From assembly GCF_001544515.1 (NCBI RefSeq), contig NZ_FCOL02000018.1, forward strand, positions 59,136 through 123,135: DNA of 64,000 bases. The letters run 5' to 3'. The position numbers were made by a program, and so were the translations under genes. Origin of the DNA: Caballeronia terrestris. Lineage in GTDB: Bacteria > Pseudomonadota > Gammaproteobacteria > Burkholderiales > Burkholderiaceae. This document shows, one piece after another, positions 53,881 through 64,000 of this stretch; within the stretch, counting starts at the first letter, position 1; every line of letters starts with the position of its first letter. The notes beneath the pieces are model-generated. The model saw only the letters and a program-made list of their open reading frames with translations, did not search any database and was not told the DNA's origin.

Positions 53881-56800
53881 ATGGAAAACCATCCCGCCCA
53901 TCATGCGTACGCGCCGCGTATTTATTTCATCGACCCGCTTCTCGTCGGACCCATCCCGAAATGGCCCGCTCACTTCGAGCACGCGGCCGCGCTGGGTTTC
54001 GACCACATATTGATCGGCTCGCCGTTCGTGCCCGGCGCAAACGGGCACCGGCAGGCCGTCTCCGATCATCACCGGCTGCATCCCGTCTTCGAATCCGATG
54101 AACCGGCCGCGGCCGGTCTCGCCAAGCTCGCCGATGCCGCGAAAAAGCACGGCCTGACGCTGCTCGTCGATGTCGTGATCGACCGCGTGAGCGCCGACGG
54201 CGGCCTCTTTCACGAGAACAAGCACTGGTTCCACCCGTTCGAAAGCGCCGAGGCGCGGCTCGATCCGCGCCACGCGCCGCGCGAGGAAAACGTCGCGCAC
54301 GCGAATTTCGGTGACGCCGAGGCCGCGCAACACCTCACCGAATGGTGGGCGCGCGAGCTGTTGCTGCTCGCCGACGCGGGCATCGGCGGATTTCGCTTCG
54401 ACGCGCCGCACAAGGTGCCCGCGCACGTCTGGCGTCGGCTCGGCGCGGCCGTGCGCGAGCGTCATCCGGAAACGCGCTGGCTTGCGTGGACTGTCGGCAT
54501 CAGCCGGCACGATCTGCACGGCCTGACCGACGCGGGCTTCGACGCCGTGTTTTCGTCGTCGCGCTGGTGGGATTACCAGAGCGCGTGGCTCGCCGATGAG
54601 CACGCGGCGCTCGTGCGCGTCGCGCCGCCGATTTCGTTTCCCGAGGAGCCGTTCGGCACGCGCCTGCTGTCCGACTTGCCCGATACCAGCGACACCGCGC
54701 TTGTCGAGCGCGCGTACCAGCGCGCGCTGTACGCGGCCGCCGCGATCGGCACGGGGATTCTCGTGCCGATGGGCTTCGAGTACGGCGTTGGCCTGCCGAT
54801 GTCGTACCAGTACGGGGTGGCGGCTGAATACGACCGCGCGCAGAGCCAGGCGCGCTTCGATTTGTCGAAGGATGTCGCGCGGGCGAACGCTTTGCAGCGC
54901 GATACCGGCACGCTCGCGACCACGGGCGAACTGCGCTCGCTGACGGGCGCCGGCACGCACTTCGCCGCGCTCGTGCGCGCGAACGGCCCGGACCTGCGCA
55001 ACGCCAATGCCGCCGCGCTCGTCGTCATCAATCCCGATCTCGCGACGCCGGTGCGCGTCGATCCGCTGCATCTGCTCGAAGCGGTGCCGGGCAATTTCAC
55101 GCGTTTCGCGCCGCTCGGCGATGCGAAAGCCACGCCCGCCCCGCTCGCCGAATTCACGCTCGGCGCGGGCGAAGCGCGCATGTTCCGCGCGAGCGCCGAG
55201 CCGTTCGTGCTGCTCGCGCAGCCGCAGGTCAAACGCGGCGCGAAGACCGCCGACAAGAAGTCGGTCGCCGAGGCGATCACGAATCCGCGCGTCGCGATCG
55301 AAAGCGTGACGCCGTCCGTCGATCACGGGCGCTTTCCGGCGAAGCGGATCGTCGGCGAGGCAGTCGAAGTGCGTGCGGCGATCTTCGCCGAAGGGCACGA
55401 CAAGATCGCGGCGGCCGTCCAGTGGCGCGCCGCCGATGAAACCGACTGGCACGAAGCGCCGATGGTCCCCGTCCTGCCGCTCGGCAACGACCTGTGGACG
55501 ACGCTGATCCCGCTCGATCGCGTGGGGCGGCACGAATTCACCGTGATGGCGTGGCGCGACGATTTCGCGTCGCTCGTCGATCACATGCAGAAGAAGCTGA
55601 AGGCCGGGCAGACGGTCGAACTCGAACTCGAGGAAGCGCGGCATCTGTTCGCGCTGATGCTGGCCGAAGTGCAGACGGTCGAAGAGGCCGAGAAGGAACC
55701 TCTCGATAGCATCGTCAAGGAGTTCACGAAGGCGGATGCCGAGCGTAAGCTCGAACTCGTGCTCGCCGAGGACACGGCAAAGGCGGTCGCGGCCGCGCGG
55801 CACCGGCCGTTCCTGTCGCGCGATCCGGTGATCTATCGCGTCGATGCCGAGCGCGCGGCCGCGCGGTTCGCGAGCTGGTACGAGATCTTCCCGCGCTCGA
55901 TGAGCGACGACGAGAACCGCCACGGCACCTTCGTCGACGTGATCGGCAAGATGCCGCGCATCCGCGACATGGGTTTCGACGTGCTGTATTTCCCGCCGAT
56001 CAACCCGATCGGCATGGCGAATCGAAAGGGCAAGAACAACTCGTTGACGGCTCAACCGGGCGATGTGGGCAGCCCGTATGCGATCGGCGGCAAGGAAGGC
56101 GGACATACGGCGGTGCATCCGGAACTCGGCACGCTCGAGGATTTCCGCCAGATGCTCGACGCCGCGCACGCGCACGGTCTTGAGATCGCGCTCGATTTCG
56201 CGGTGCAATGCTCGCCGGACCATCCGTGGCTGAAGGAGCATCCGACGTGGTTCGCGTGGCGTCCCGACGGCACGTTGCGTTACGCCGAGAATCCGCCGAA
56301 GAAGTATCAGGACATTGTCAATCCCGACTTCTATGCGAAGGACGCGAAGCCTGAATTGTGGGTATCGCTGCGGGACGTGTTCCTGTTCTGGATCGCGGCG
56401 GGCGTGAAGATTTTCCGCGTCGACAATCCGCATACGAAACCGTTCCCGTTCTGGGAATGGGCGATCAACGACGTGCGTGCGCGTCATCCGGACGTGATGT
56501 TCCTTGCCGAAGCGTTCACGCGGCCGCGCGTGATGAACCGGCTGGCGAAGCTCGGGTTCTCGCAGTCATACACGTACTTCACGTGGCGCGAGACGAAGCG
56601 CGATTTCATCGAGTACATGCACGACCTGACGCAGACCGACGCGAAGGAATTCTTCCGTCCGAACTTCTTCGTGAACACGCCGGACATCAATCCGCGCTTC
56701 TTGCAGCGCTCGGGGCGTGCGGGGTTTGTGATTCGTGCGGCGCTGGCCGCGACGCTTTCAGGCTTGTGGGGCGTGTATAGCGGCTTCGAGCTTTGCGAGG

Positions 56801-57261
56801 CGGCGGCGTTGCCGAACAGCGAGGAGTATCTGGATTCCGAGAAGTACCAGTTGCGTGCGTGGGACTGGAACCGGCCGGGCAACATCGTCGGCGAGGTGAC
56901 GTTGCTCAATCGCATTCGTCGCGCGAATCCTGCGCTGCAGACGCACTTGGGTATCAACTTCCTGCCGGCGCACAATGAAAACATCCTGTTCTTCGAGAAG
57001 TCGAATGCGGCGGGGGACAACGTCGTGCTGGTGGCGATCAATCTCGATCCGTTCAACGAGCAAGGCGCGGACGTGGACTTGCCTTGGGCAACGCTCGAAC
57101 GTTGGGGCGTGAAGGAATGGGATGCTGTCGCCGTCGAGGATCAGGTTACCGGACAGCGGTTTCAATGGACGGGACGCAGGCAGCACGTTCGACTGGATCC
57201 GAATTCCTTGCCGTTTGCCGTTTGGCGTATAGCACCTACTTGGGGCTTGCCAAAGCCTTAG
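53881..57261 (+). CDS. glgE: maltose-1-phosphate maltosyltransferase GlgE with extra GH13-like N-terminal half
   Basis: 1126 residues, against about 660-700 for ordinary GlgE. The C-terminal 680 residues are GlgE: a beta-sandwich ([16 protein letters not shown]), then the GH13_3 barrel with nucleophile Asp848 in [16 protein letters not shown] and acid/base Glu877 in [10 protein letters not shown]. The enzyme polymerises maltose-1-phosphate into alpha-1,4-glucan. Residues 1-450 form a second GH13-like barrel ([17 protein letters not shown], Asp174), in which the acid/base position reads [12 protein letters not shown], so it is probably inactive. The ATG has only GGAAAAG upstream. A tandem hexamer and a long inverted repeat follow the stop. 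Confidence 0.94.
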   Translation: MENHPAHHAYAPRIYFIDPLLVGPIPKWPAHFEHAAALGFDHILIGSPFVPGANGHRQAVSDHHRLHPVFESDEPAAAGLAKLADAAKKHGLTLLVDVVIDRVSADGGLFHENKHWFHPFESAEARLDPRHAPREENVAHANFGDAEAAQHLTEWWARELLLLADAGIGGFRFDAPHKVPAHVWRRLGAAVRERHPETRWLAWTVGISRHDLHGLTDAGFDAVFSSSRWWDYQSAWLADEHAALVRVAPPISFPEEPFGTRLLSDLPDTSDTALVERAYQRALYAAAAIGTGILVPMGFEYGVGLPMSYQYGVAAEYDRAQSQARFDLSKDVARANALQRDTGTLATTGELRSLTGAGTHFAALVRANGPDLRNANAAALVVINPDLATPVRVDPLHLLEAVPGNFTRFAPLGDAKATPAPLAEFTLGAGEARMFRASAEPFVLLAQPQVKRGAKTADKKSVAEAITNPRVAIESVTPSVDHGRFPAKRIVGEAVEVRAAIFAEGHDKIAAAVQWRAADETDWHEAPMVPVLPLGNDLWTTLIPLDRVGRHEFTVMAWRDDFASLVDHMQKKLKAGQTVELELEEARHLFALMLAEVQTVEEAEKEPLDSIVKEFTKADAERKLELVLAEDTAKAVAAARHRPFLSRDPVIYRVDAERAAARFASWYEIFPRSMSDDENRHGTFVDVIGKMPRIRDMGFDVLYFPPINPIGMANRKGKNNSLTAQPGDVGSPYAIGGKEGGHTAVHPELGTLEDFRQMLDAAHAHGLEIALDFAVQCSPDHPWLKEHPTWFAWRPDGTLRYAENPPKKYQDIVNPDFYAKDAKPELWVSLRDVFLFWIAAGVKIFRVDNPHTKPFPFWEWAINDVRARHPDVMFLAEAFTRPRVMNRLAKLGFSQSYTYFTWRETKRDFIEYMHDLTQTDAKEFFRPNFFVNTPDINPRFLQRSGRAGFVIRAALAATLSGLWGVYSGFELCEAAALPNSEEYLDSEKYQLRAWDWNRPGNIVGEVTLLNRIRRANPALQTHLGINFLPAHNENILFFEKSNAAGDNVVLVAINLDPFNEQGADVDLPWATLERWGVKEWDAVAVEDQVTGQRFQWTGRRQHVRLDPNSLPFAVWRIAPTWGLPKP

Positions 57262-57280
57262 CGGTTTATTTTTTGCTGCG

Positions 57281-57304
57281 GTTGGGGTTGGGGTTGGGGT
57301 TGAT
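57281..57304 (+). repeat. tandem hexamer GTTGGG
   Basis: Three exact GTTGGG units and a partial fourth (GTTGAT), starting 20 bp after the glgE stop and directly before repeat copy A. Confidence 0.85.
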
Positions 57305-57316
57305 TTGGGCCGCTTG

Positions 57317-57548
57317 AACCGTTTGATGCACTTGGGCTTCTATGGAACTTGCTTTCTCATCGGTCTATTTACTCTGCCCCTGTCCGGGGCGGGACTCACT
57401 TTCTTTGCTGCTGCAAAGAAAGTAAGCAAAGAAAGCAGCTTCCAACCGCCAATGCTAACAATCCATCACTAGCGTTTGATTGGGATTGGCGCTGGAGAGT
57501 AAGTGTCGCCCTCACGATGGAACCGGGCTTGGCTCGCGGACCCACTGT
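57317..57548 (+). repeat. intergenic repeat, copy A
   Basis: About 232 bp, present again inverted at 57769-57998 and in the same orientation from 63685. It contains hairpins CCCC-TGTCC-GGGG (57377-57389) and ACTTTCTTTGC-TGCT-GCAAAGAAAGT (57398-57423, a perfect 11-bp stem). No coding bias was seen. Small reading frames inside it are low-complexity. Confidence 0.9.
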
Positions 57549-57768
57549 GACAACTCGAAGTACACCGGACAGGTGCAGCAGTCATACATCCGTCCTCGCG
57601 CTACGCGCTCAGACGCTGGGTGCATTGAGCAGGATCAAGGTAAGTGGTGAGAACATGCAGAAGACAAAAGGCAATCGAAGCAATGGGTTTGCAGCAAACC
57701 CCTCGTCGGAGCGAAGCGAGGACGGAGCCAAACGGAGCGCATACCACTCAGAGGAAGTGCGCGTTGAT
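57549..57768. other. spacer of the composite inverted repeat
   Basis: 220 bp between copies A and B. Its ends are imperfectly related, with CGTCCTCGCGCTACGCGCTCAGACG near A and a cognate CTCGCTTCGCTCCGACGAGG word near B. No gene is supported. Confidence 0.6.
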
Positions 57769-57998
57769 ACAGTGGGTCCGCGAGCCATGCCCGGTTCCAC
57801 CGTGAGGGCGACACTTACTCTCCAGCGCCAATCCGTTTTTATGCGAGTGAGGGTTTGTTAGCTTTGGCGGTGGGAAGCTGCTTTCTTTGCTTACTTTCTT
57901 TGCAGCAGCAAAGAAAGTGAGTCCCGCCCCGGACAGGGGCAGAGCTAATAGACCGAAAAGAAAGCAAGTTCCACAGAAGCCCAAGTGCATCAAACGGT
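57769..57998 (-). repeat. intergenic repeat, copy B (inverted)
   Basis: The reverse complement aligns with copy A over its full length, from ACCGTTTGATGCACTTGG to CGGACCCACTGT, with scattered differences. A and B form a composite palindrome of about 680 bp. The treS ribosome site is 60 bp beyond its right end. Confidence 0.9.
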
Positions 57999-58071
57999 GT
58001 AAAGACCAAGGCAACAGCAAAGGGCAAACCAGCCTAAAGCGCCAGCGAAAACAAACATACGGAGCGAACCT

Positions 58072-61000
58072 GTGAAGCGCAACAAGACATCGACTCTCAG
58101 CAACGATCCGCTCTGGTACAAAGACGCGATCATCTACCAGATCCACATCAAGTCCTTCTTCGATGCGAACAACGACGGCATCGGCGATTTCCCCGGCCTG
58201 CTGGCGAAGCTCGACTACATCGCGGAACTGGGCGTCGATACAATCTGGCTCCTGCCCTTCTACCCCTCTCCGCGACGCGACGACGGCTACGACATCGCCG
58301 ACTATCGCAACGTGCATCCGGATTACGGCACTCTCGGCGACGTGAAGCGCTTCATCCAGGAAGCGCACGCGCGCGATATCCGCGTGATCACGGAACTCGT
58401 CATCAACCACACGTCCGATCAGCACCCGTGGTTCCAGCGCGCGCGGCTGGCGAAGCCCGGCTCGAACCATCGCAACTACTACGTGTGGTCCGATACGGAC
58501 AAGAAGTACGAAGAAACGCGCATCATCTTCATCGACTCGGAACCTTCGAACTGGACTCATGATCCGGTCGCGGGACAGTACTACTGGCACCGCTTCTTCA
58601 ATCACCAGCCCGACCTGAACTTCGATAACCCCGCCGTGCTGAAGGAAGTGCTGCAGGTGATGCGCTTCTGGCTCGACATGGGCATCGACGGGCTGCGGCT
58701 CGATGCCGTGCCGTATCTCGTCGAACGCGAAGGCACGAACAACGAGAACCTGCCCGAGACGCACGCGATCCTGAAGAAGATCCGCGCGACCATCGACGCC
58801 GAGTATCCGAACCGCATGCTGCTCGCCGAAGCGAACCAGTGGCCGGAGGACGTGAAGGAATATTTCGGCGACGAGGACGAATGCCACATGGCGTTCCACT
58901 TCCCGCTGATGCCGCGCATCTACATGTCGATTGCGAGCGAAGACCGCTTCCCGATCACCGACATCATGCGTCAGACGCCGGACCTCGCCGAGACGAATCA
59001 ATGGGCGATCTTCCTGCGCAATCACGATGAACTGACGCTCGAAATGGTCACCGATTCGGAGCGTGATTACTTGTGGAACACGTACGCCAGCGATCGCCGC
59101 GCGCGCCTGAACCTGGGCATTCGCCGTCGCCTCGCGCCGCTGATGGAACGCGATCGCCGGCGCATTGAACTCATCAACTCGCTGCTGCTTTCGATGCCGG
59201 GTACGCCTGTCATCTACTACGGCGACGAACTCGGCATGGGCGACAACATCCACCTCGGCGACCGCGACGGCGTACGCACGCCGATGCAATGGTCGTCGGA
59301 CAGGAATGGCGGCTTCTCGCGCGCCGATCCCGAGCAGCTCGTGCTGCCGCCCGTGATGGGCTCGCTCTACGGCTACGACGCGGTCAACGTCGAATCGCAA
59401 AGCCGCGACCCGCATTCGCTGCTCAACTGGACGCGCAAGATGCTCGCCGTACGCCGCTCGAAGCACGCGTTCGGGCGTGGCACAATCCGCTTCCTGCGTC
59501 CGAACAATCGCAAGATCCTCGCTTACCTGCGCGAATTGCCGGGCGAACCGGCGATCCTGTGTGTGGCTAATCTTTCGCGCGCGCCGCAAGCGGTCGAGCT
59601 CGATCTGTCGGAATACGCGGGCTCGGTGCCGCTCGAAATGACCGCCGATTCGCCCTTCCCCGCGATCGGCCAGCTCACGTATCTGCTGACCTTCCCACCC
59701 TACGGCTTCCTCTGGTTCCAGCTTTGCCCGGGCAACCTGCGTCCGGCGTGGAGCCAGGCGCCGTCCGAACAGTTGCCCGAATTCGTCACGATGGTGATCC
59801 GCGCGGGTCAAACGGGGCCGACGCCCGAGAACGTGCGTCTGCTCGAATCGGAAGTGCTGCCGTCGTACTTGAGCAAGCGGCGCTGGTTTGCATCGAAGGA
59901 TCAGAAGCTCAAGAGCGTGCGGCTTGCCGCGTTGACGACGATCGAAGGCGCGGGCTTCGCGTTCACTGAAATCGAAGCCGATGTCGGCGATCACACCGAA
60001 CGCTACGTGCTGCCGCTCGCAATTGCGTGGGGCACCGAGACGACGTACCCGCTCTACATGCAGCTCGCGCTCGCGCGCGTGCGCCGCAATCGCAACATCG
60101 GGCACCTGACGGACGCGTTCGCCGTGCCGCAATTCACTTACGGCGTGTTGAAGAAGCTGCGCGAGCGCGCCGTCGTGCCGACCGTGCAAAAGAGCGAAAT
60201 CCGCTTCCTCCCGACCGAGCGTCTCGCCGAACTCGACTTCACGCCCGAAGCGCCGCCCGAAATCCGCTGGCTCGCGGCCGAACAGAGCAACAGCTCGCTC
60301 GTGATCGGCGATCGAGTGGTGCTGAAACTCGTGCGGAGGCTGGTGGGCGGGATTCATCCGGAAGCGGAAATGAGCCGCTATCTGACGAAGCTCGGCTACG
60401 CGAACACCGGACCGCTCTTCGGCGAAGTAGTGCGCGTCGATCCGCAAAACGTGCCGCATACGCTCGCGATTCTGCAGGGCTATATCGACAACCAGGGCGA
60501 CGCCTGGAACTACGCGCTCGACTATCTGCGCCGCATCGTCGATGAACTCGCGGTCGCCGTCGATACCGAAGAGCATTCGCCGAATCATCAGAACGAACTG
60601 CAAGCGTTCGAAGGCTATCGCGCGATTGCGGGCATCATCGGCAAGCGCCTCGGCGAACTGCACGTCGCGCTTGCCTCGCCGACCGACGACGAAGCGTTCG
60701 CGCCGCAACGCGCGACCCAGCAGGACGTCGACAACTGGTTGAGCGGCACGCTCGGCCTGCTCACGACGGCGCTCGACATCATCACGCAGAAGATCGGCGA
60801 CTTCAACGAGCACGACCGTTTCCTCGCGCAAAGCCTGATCGATCGTCGCGACATGCTGATCGAAGCGGTGAAGAAGCTCGTGCCCGAAAGCACCGATGCG
60901 CTGTGCATCCGCATCCACGGCGACTTCCACCTTGGACAAGTGCTGATGGCGCAAGGCGATGCCTACCTGATCGACTTCGAAGGCGAGCCCGCGCGCGCGC

Positions 61001-61429
61001 TCGACGAACGCCGCCGCAAGACGAGTCCGCTGCGTGACGTGGCCGGTCTGCTGCGTTCGCTTTCGTATGCCAGCGCCGCCGCGCAATCGACGACGGAAAA
61101 CGCACCCGCACAGACCGCCGATCGCAAGCGCGCGCTCTTCGAACGGCTGCGCGCGCATGCTGAGGAGAGTTTCTTGCTGCAATACAAGGAGGCGGTGGCG
61201 CAATCACCCGAGCCGATCGCGGGCGAGAAGACTTACGCCGCGCTGCTGGACCTTTTCCTGATCGAGAAGGCCGCCTACGAAATCCGCTACGAAGCGGCGA
61301 ACCGTCCGACGTGGATCGGTCTGCCGTTGCGCGGCCTCGCGTCGCTCGCGAGCCGCCTGCTGGGCGACACGGGCGCGCCGCCCGCGCCCGGCACGCGCCA
61401 CGTGATCGAAGCAACCAAGGACACCTCCG

Positions 61430-61449
<20 letters not shown>
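58072..61449 (+). CDS. treS: trehalose synthase fused to maltokinase (TreS-Pep2)
   Basis: 1125 residues from a GTG with GGAG seven bases upstream. Residues 1-550 are the GH13_16 TreS, which interconverts trehalose and maltose: nucleophile Asp211 in [10 protein letters not shown], acid/base Glu253 in [12 protein letters not shown] and Asp319 in [11 protein letters not shown]. Residues about 600-1100 are the maltokinase Pep2, which makes maltose-1-phosphate with ATP: catalytic Asp951 in [13 protein letters not shown] and metal-binding Asp968 in YLIDFEGEP. The fusion hands maltose directly to the kinase, feeding GlgE. The stop overlaps the glgB start by 20 bp. A long palindromic repeat separates it from glgE. 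Confidence 0.95.
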
Positions 61450-63652
<2,203 letters not shown>

Positions 63653-63658
<6 letters not shown>

Positions 63659-63676
63659 GATTGAGATTGAGATTGA
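63653..63676 (+). repeat. tandem hexamer GATTGA
   Basis: Four exact GATTGA units, the first containing the glgB stop codon, directly before repeat copy C. Confidence 0.9.
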
Positions 63677-63684
63677 TAGGATTC

Positions 63685-64000
63685 AACCGTTTGATGCACT
63701 CGTGCTTCGATGGAACTTGCTTTCTTAGCGGTCTATTAGCTCTGCCCCTGTCCGGGGCGGGACTCACTTTCTTTGCTGCTGCAAAGAAAGTAAGCAAAGA
63801 AAGCAGCTTCCAACCGCCAAAGCTAACAAACCCTCACTCGCGTAAAAGCGGATTGGCGCTGGAGAGTAAGTGTCGCCCTCACGGGGGGAACCGGGCTTGG
63901 CTCGCGGACCCACTGTGGCAACGCGCGGTACGCCGGACAGGTGCAGCAGTCATACATCCGTCCTCGCGCTACGCGCTCAGACGTGGGGTGCACGGCGCAG
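63685..64000 (+). repeat. intergenic repeat, copy C (runs off the window)
   Basis: In the same orientation as copy A and similar to it for over 300 bp, including the hairpins and the CATACATCCGTCCTCGCGCT segment that follows A. The window ends before any inverted partner could be seen. No gene is supported in this stretch. Confidence 0.9.

Noticed and set aside
53320..56487. 1055-codon open frame antisense to glgE and the end of glgA
   Set aside because: It is a shadow frame caused by high GC3 on the opposite strand, with no recognisable domain.
57349..57861. 170-codon open frame inside the inverted repeat
   Set aside because: It spans both arms and the spacer of a non-coding repeat. The peptide is low-complexity, and the repeat copies do not preserve the frame.
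57748..61203. 1151-codon open frame antisense to treS
   Set aside because: It mirrors the GC-biased codons of treS, has no ribosome site, and its translation is arginine-, histidine- and valine-rich without family motifs.

Overview
The window looks like a chromosome segment of a high-GC betaproteobacterium of the Burkholderiaceae, most likely Paraburkholderia, Caballeronia or a close relative. The reasons are strongly GC-biased third codon positions, the yqeY-dnaG-rpoD block with a long acidic RpoD, an FolE2-Dxs-IspA-XseB set, small families typical of the group (DUF3563, DUF3309, BPSS1780-like, DUF2782), a GlgE/TreS-Pep2 glycogen-trehalose locus, and an intergenic repeat that I recall as common in these genomes. 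The organism call is inference; no database was searched.

Layout. 1-9.4 kb: the end of a succinyl-CoA synthetase pair (sucC fragment, sucD), an FCD-type GntR regulator coupled to a tiny membrane ORF, a PanE-type ketopantoate reductase sharing an operator-like motif with the regulator, two LysR regulators, an OxlT-like oxalate/formate antiporter, a small unknown gene and an aldehyde dehydrogenase: a carboxylic-acid utilisation neighbourhood. 9.5-17.4 kb: a CAU-anticodon tRNA, rpoD, dnaG, yqeY, a YhiN-type flavoprotein and tsaD. The S21 gene (rpsU) that often heads this block is absent. 17.4-20.3 kb: a glutathione transferase, an MFS transporter and its divergent LysR regulator. 20.3-24.5 kb: folE2 and the isoprenoid precursor operon xseB-ispA-dxs.

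24.8-38.5 kb: a Rieske oxygenase, mercaptopyruvate sulfurtransferase, a Tat-exported dienelactone hydrolase, type II NADH dehydrogenase, polA head to head with a LOG-family gene (start codons one base apart), AMP nucleosidase, a DUF2782 protein, homoserine kinase, a BPSS1780-like membrane protein, the organic-peroxide pair ohrR/ohr and a 57-residue DUF3563 gene. 38.6-51.7 kb: a PHB-depolymerase-type esterase, a PAP2 phosphatase, modE overlapping a CHAD gene divergent from a Pit phosphate transporter, a DUF3309 peptide behind a consensus sigma-54 promoter, an SDR gene placed directly after a strong intrinsic terminator, a candidate small RNA, a LexA-box-controlled small gene, an Xre-RES toxin-antitoxin pair, topoisomerase IB, a metallophosphatase and a DUF1345 protein.

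51.9-64 kb: glgA, a double-length glgE, a treS-maltokinase fusion and glgB, all on the plus strand. Together they form the GlgE route: TreS isomerises trehalose and maltose, its fused kinase makes maltose-1-phosphate, GlgE polymerises it and GlgB branches the glucan, while GlgA provides the classical or maltose-1-phosphate-forming glucosyltransferase. A composite inverted repeat of about 680 bp lies between glgE and treS, and a further copy begins just after glgB and runs off the window.

The strongest leads for new biology are the sigma-54/DUF3309/terminator/SDR arrangement with the adjacent small RNA, the LexA-controlled small gene, the repeat pair inside the glg operon, and the small ORF coupled to the GntR regulator.
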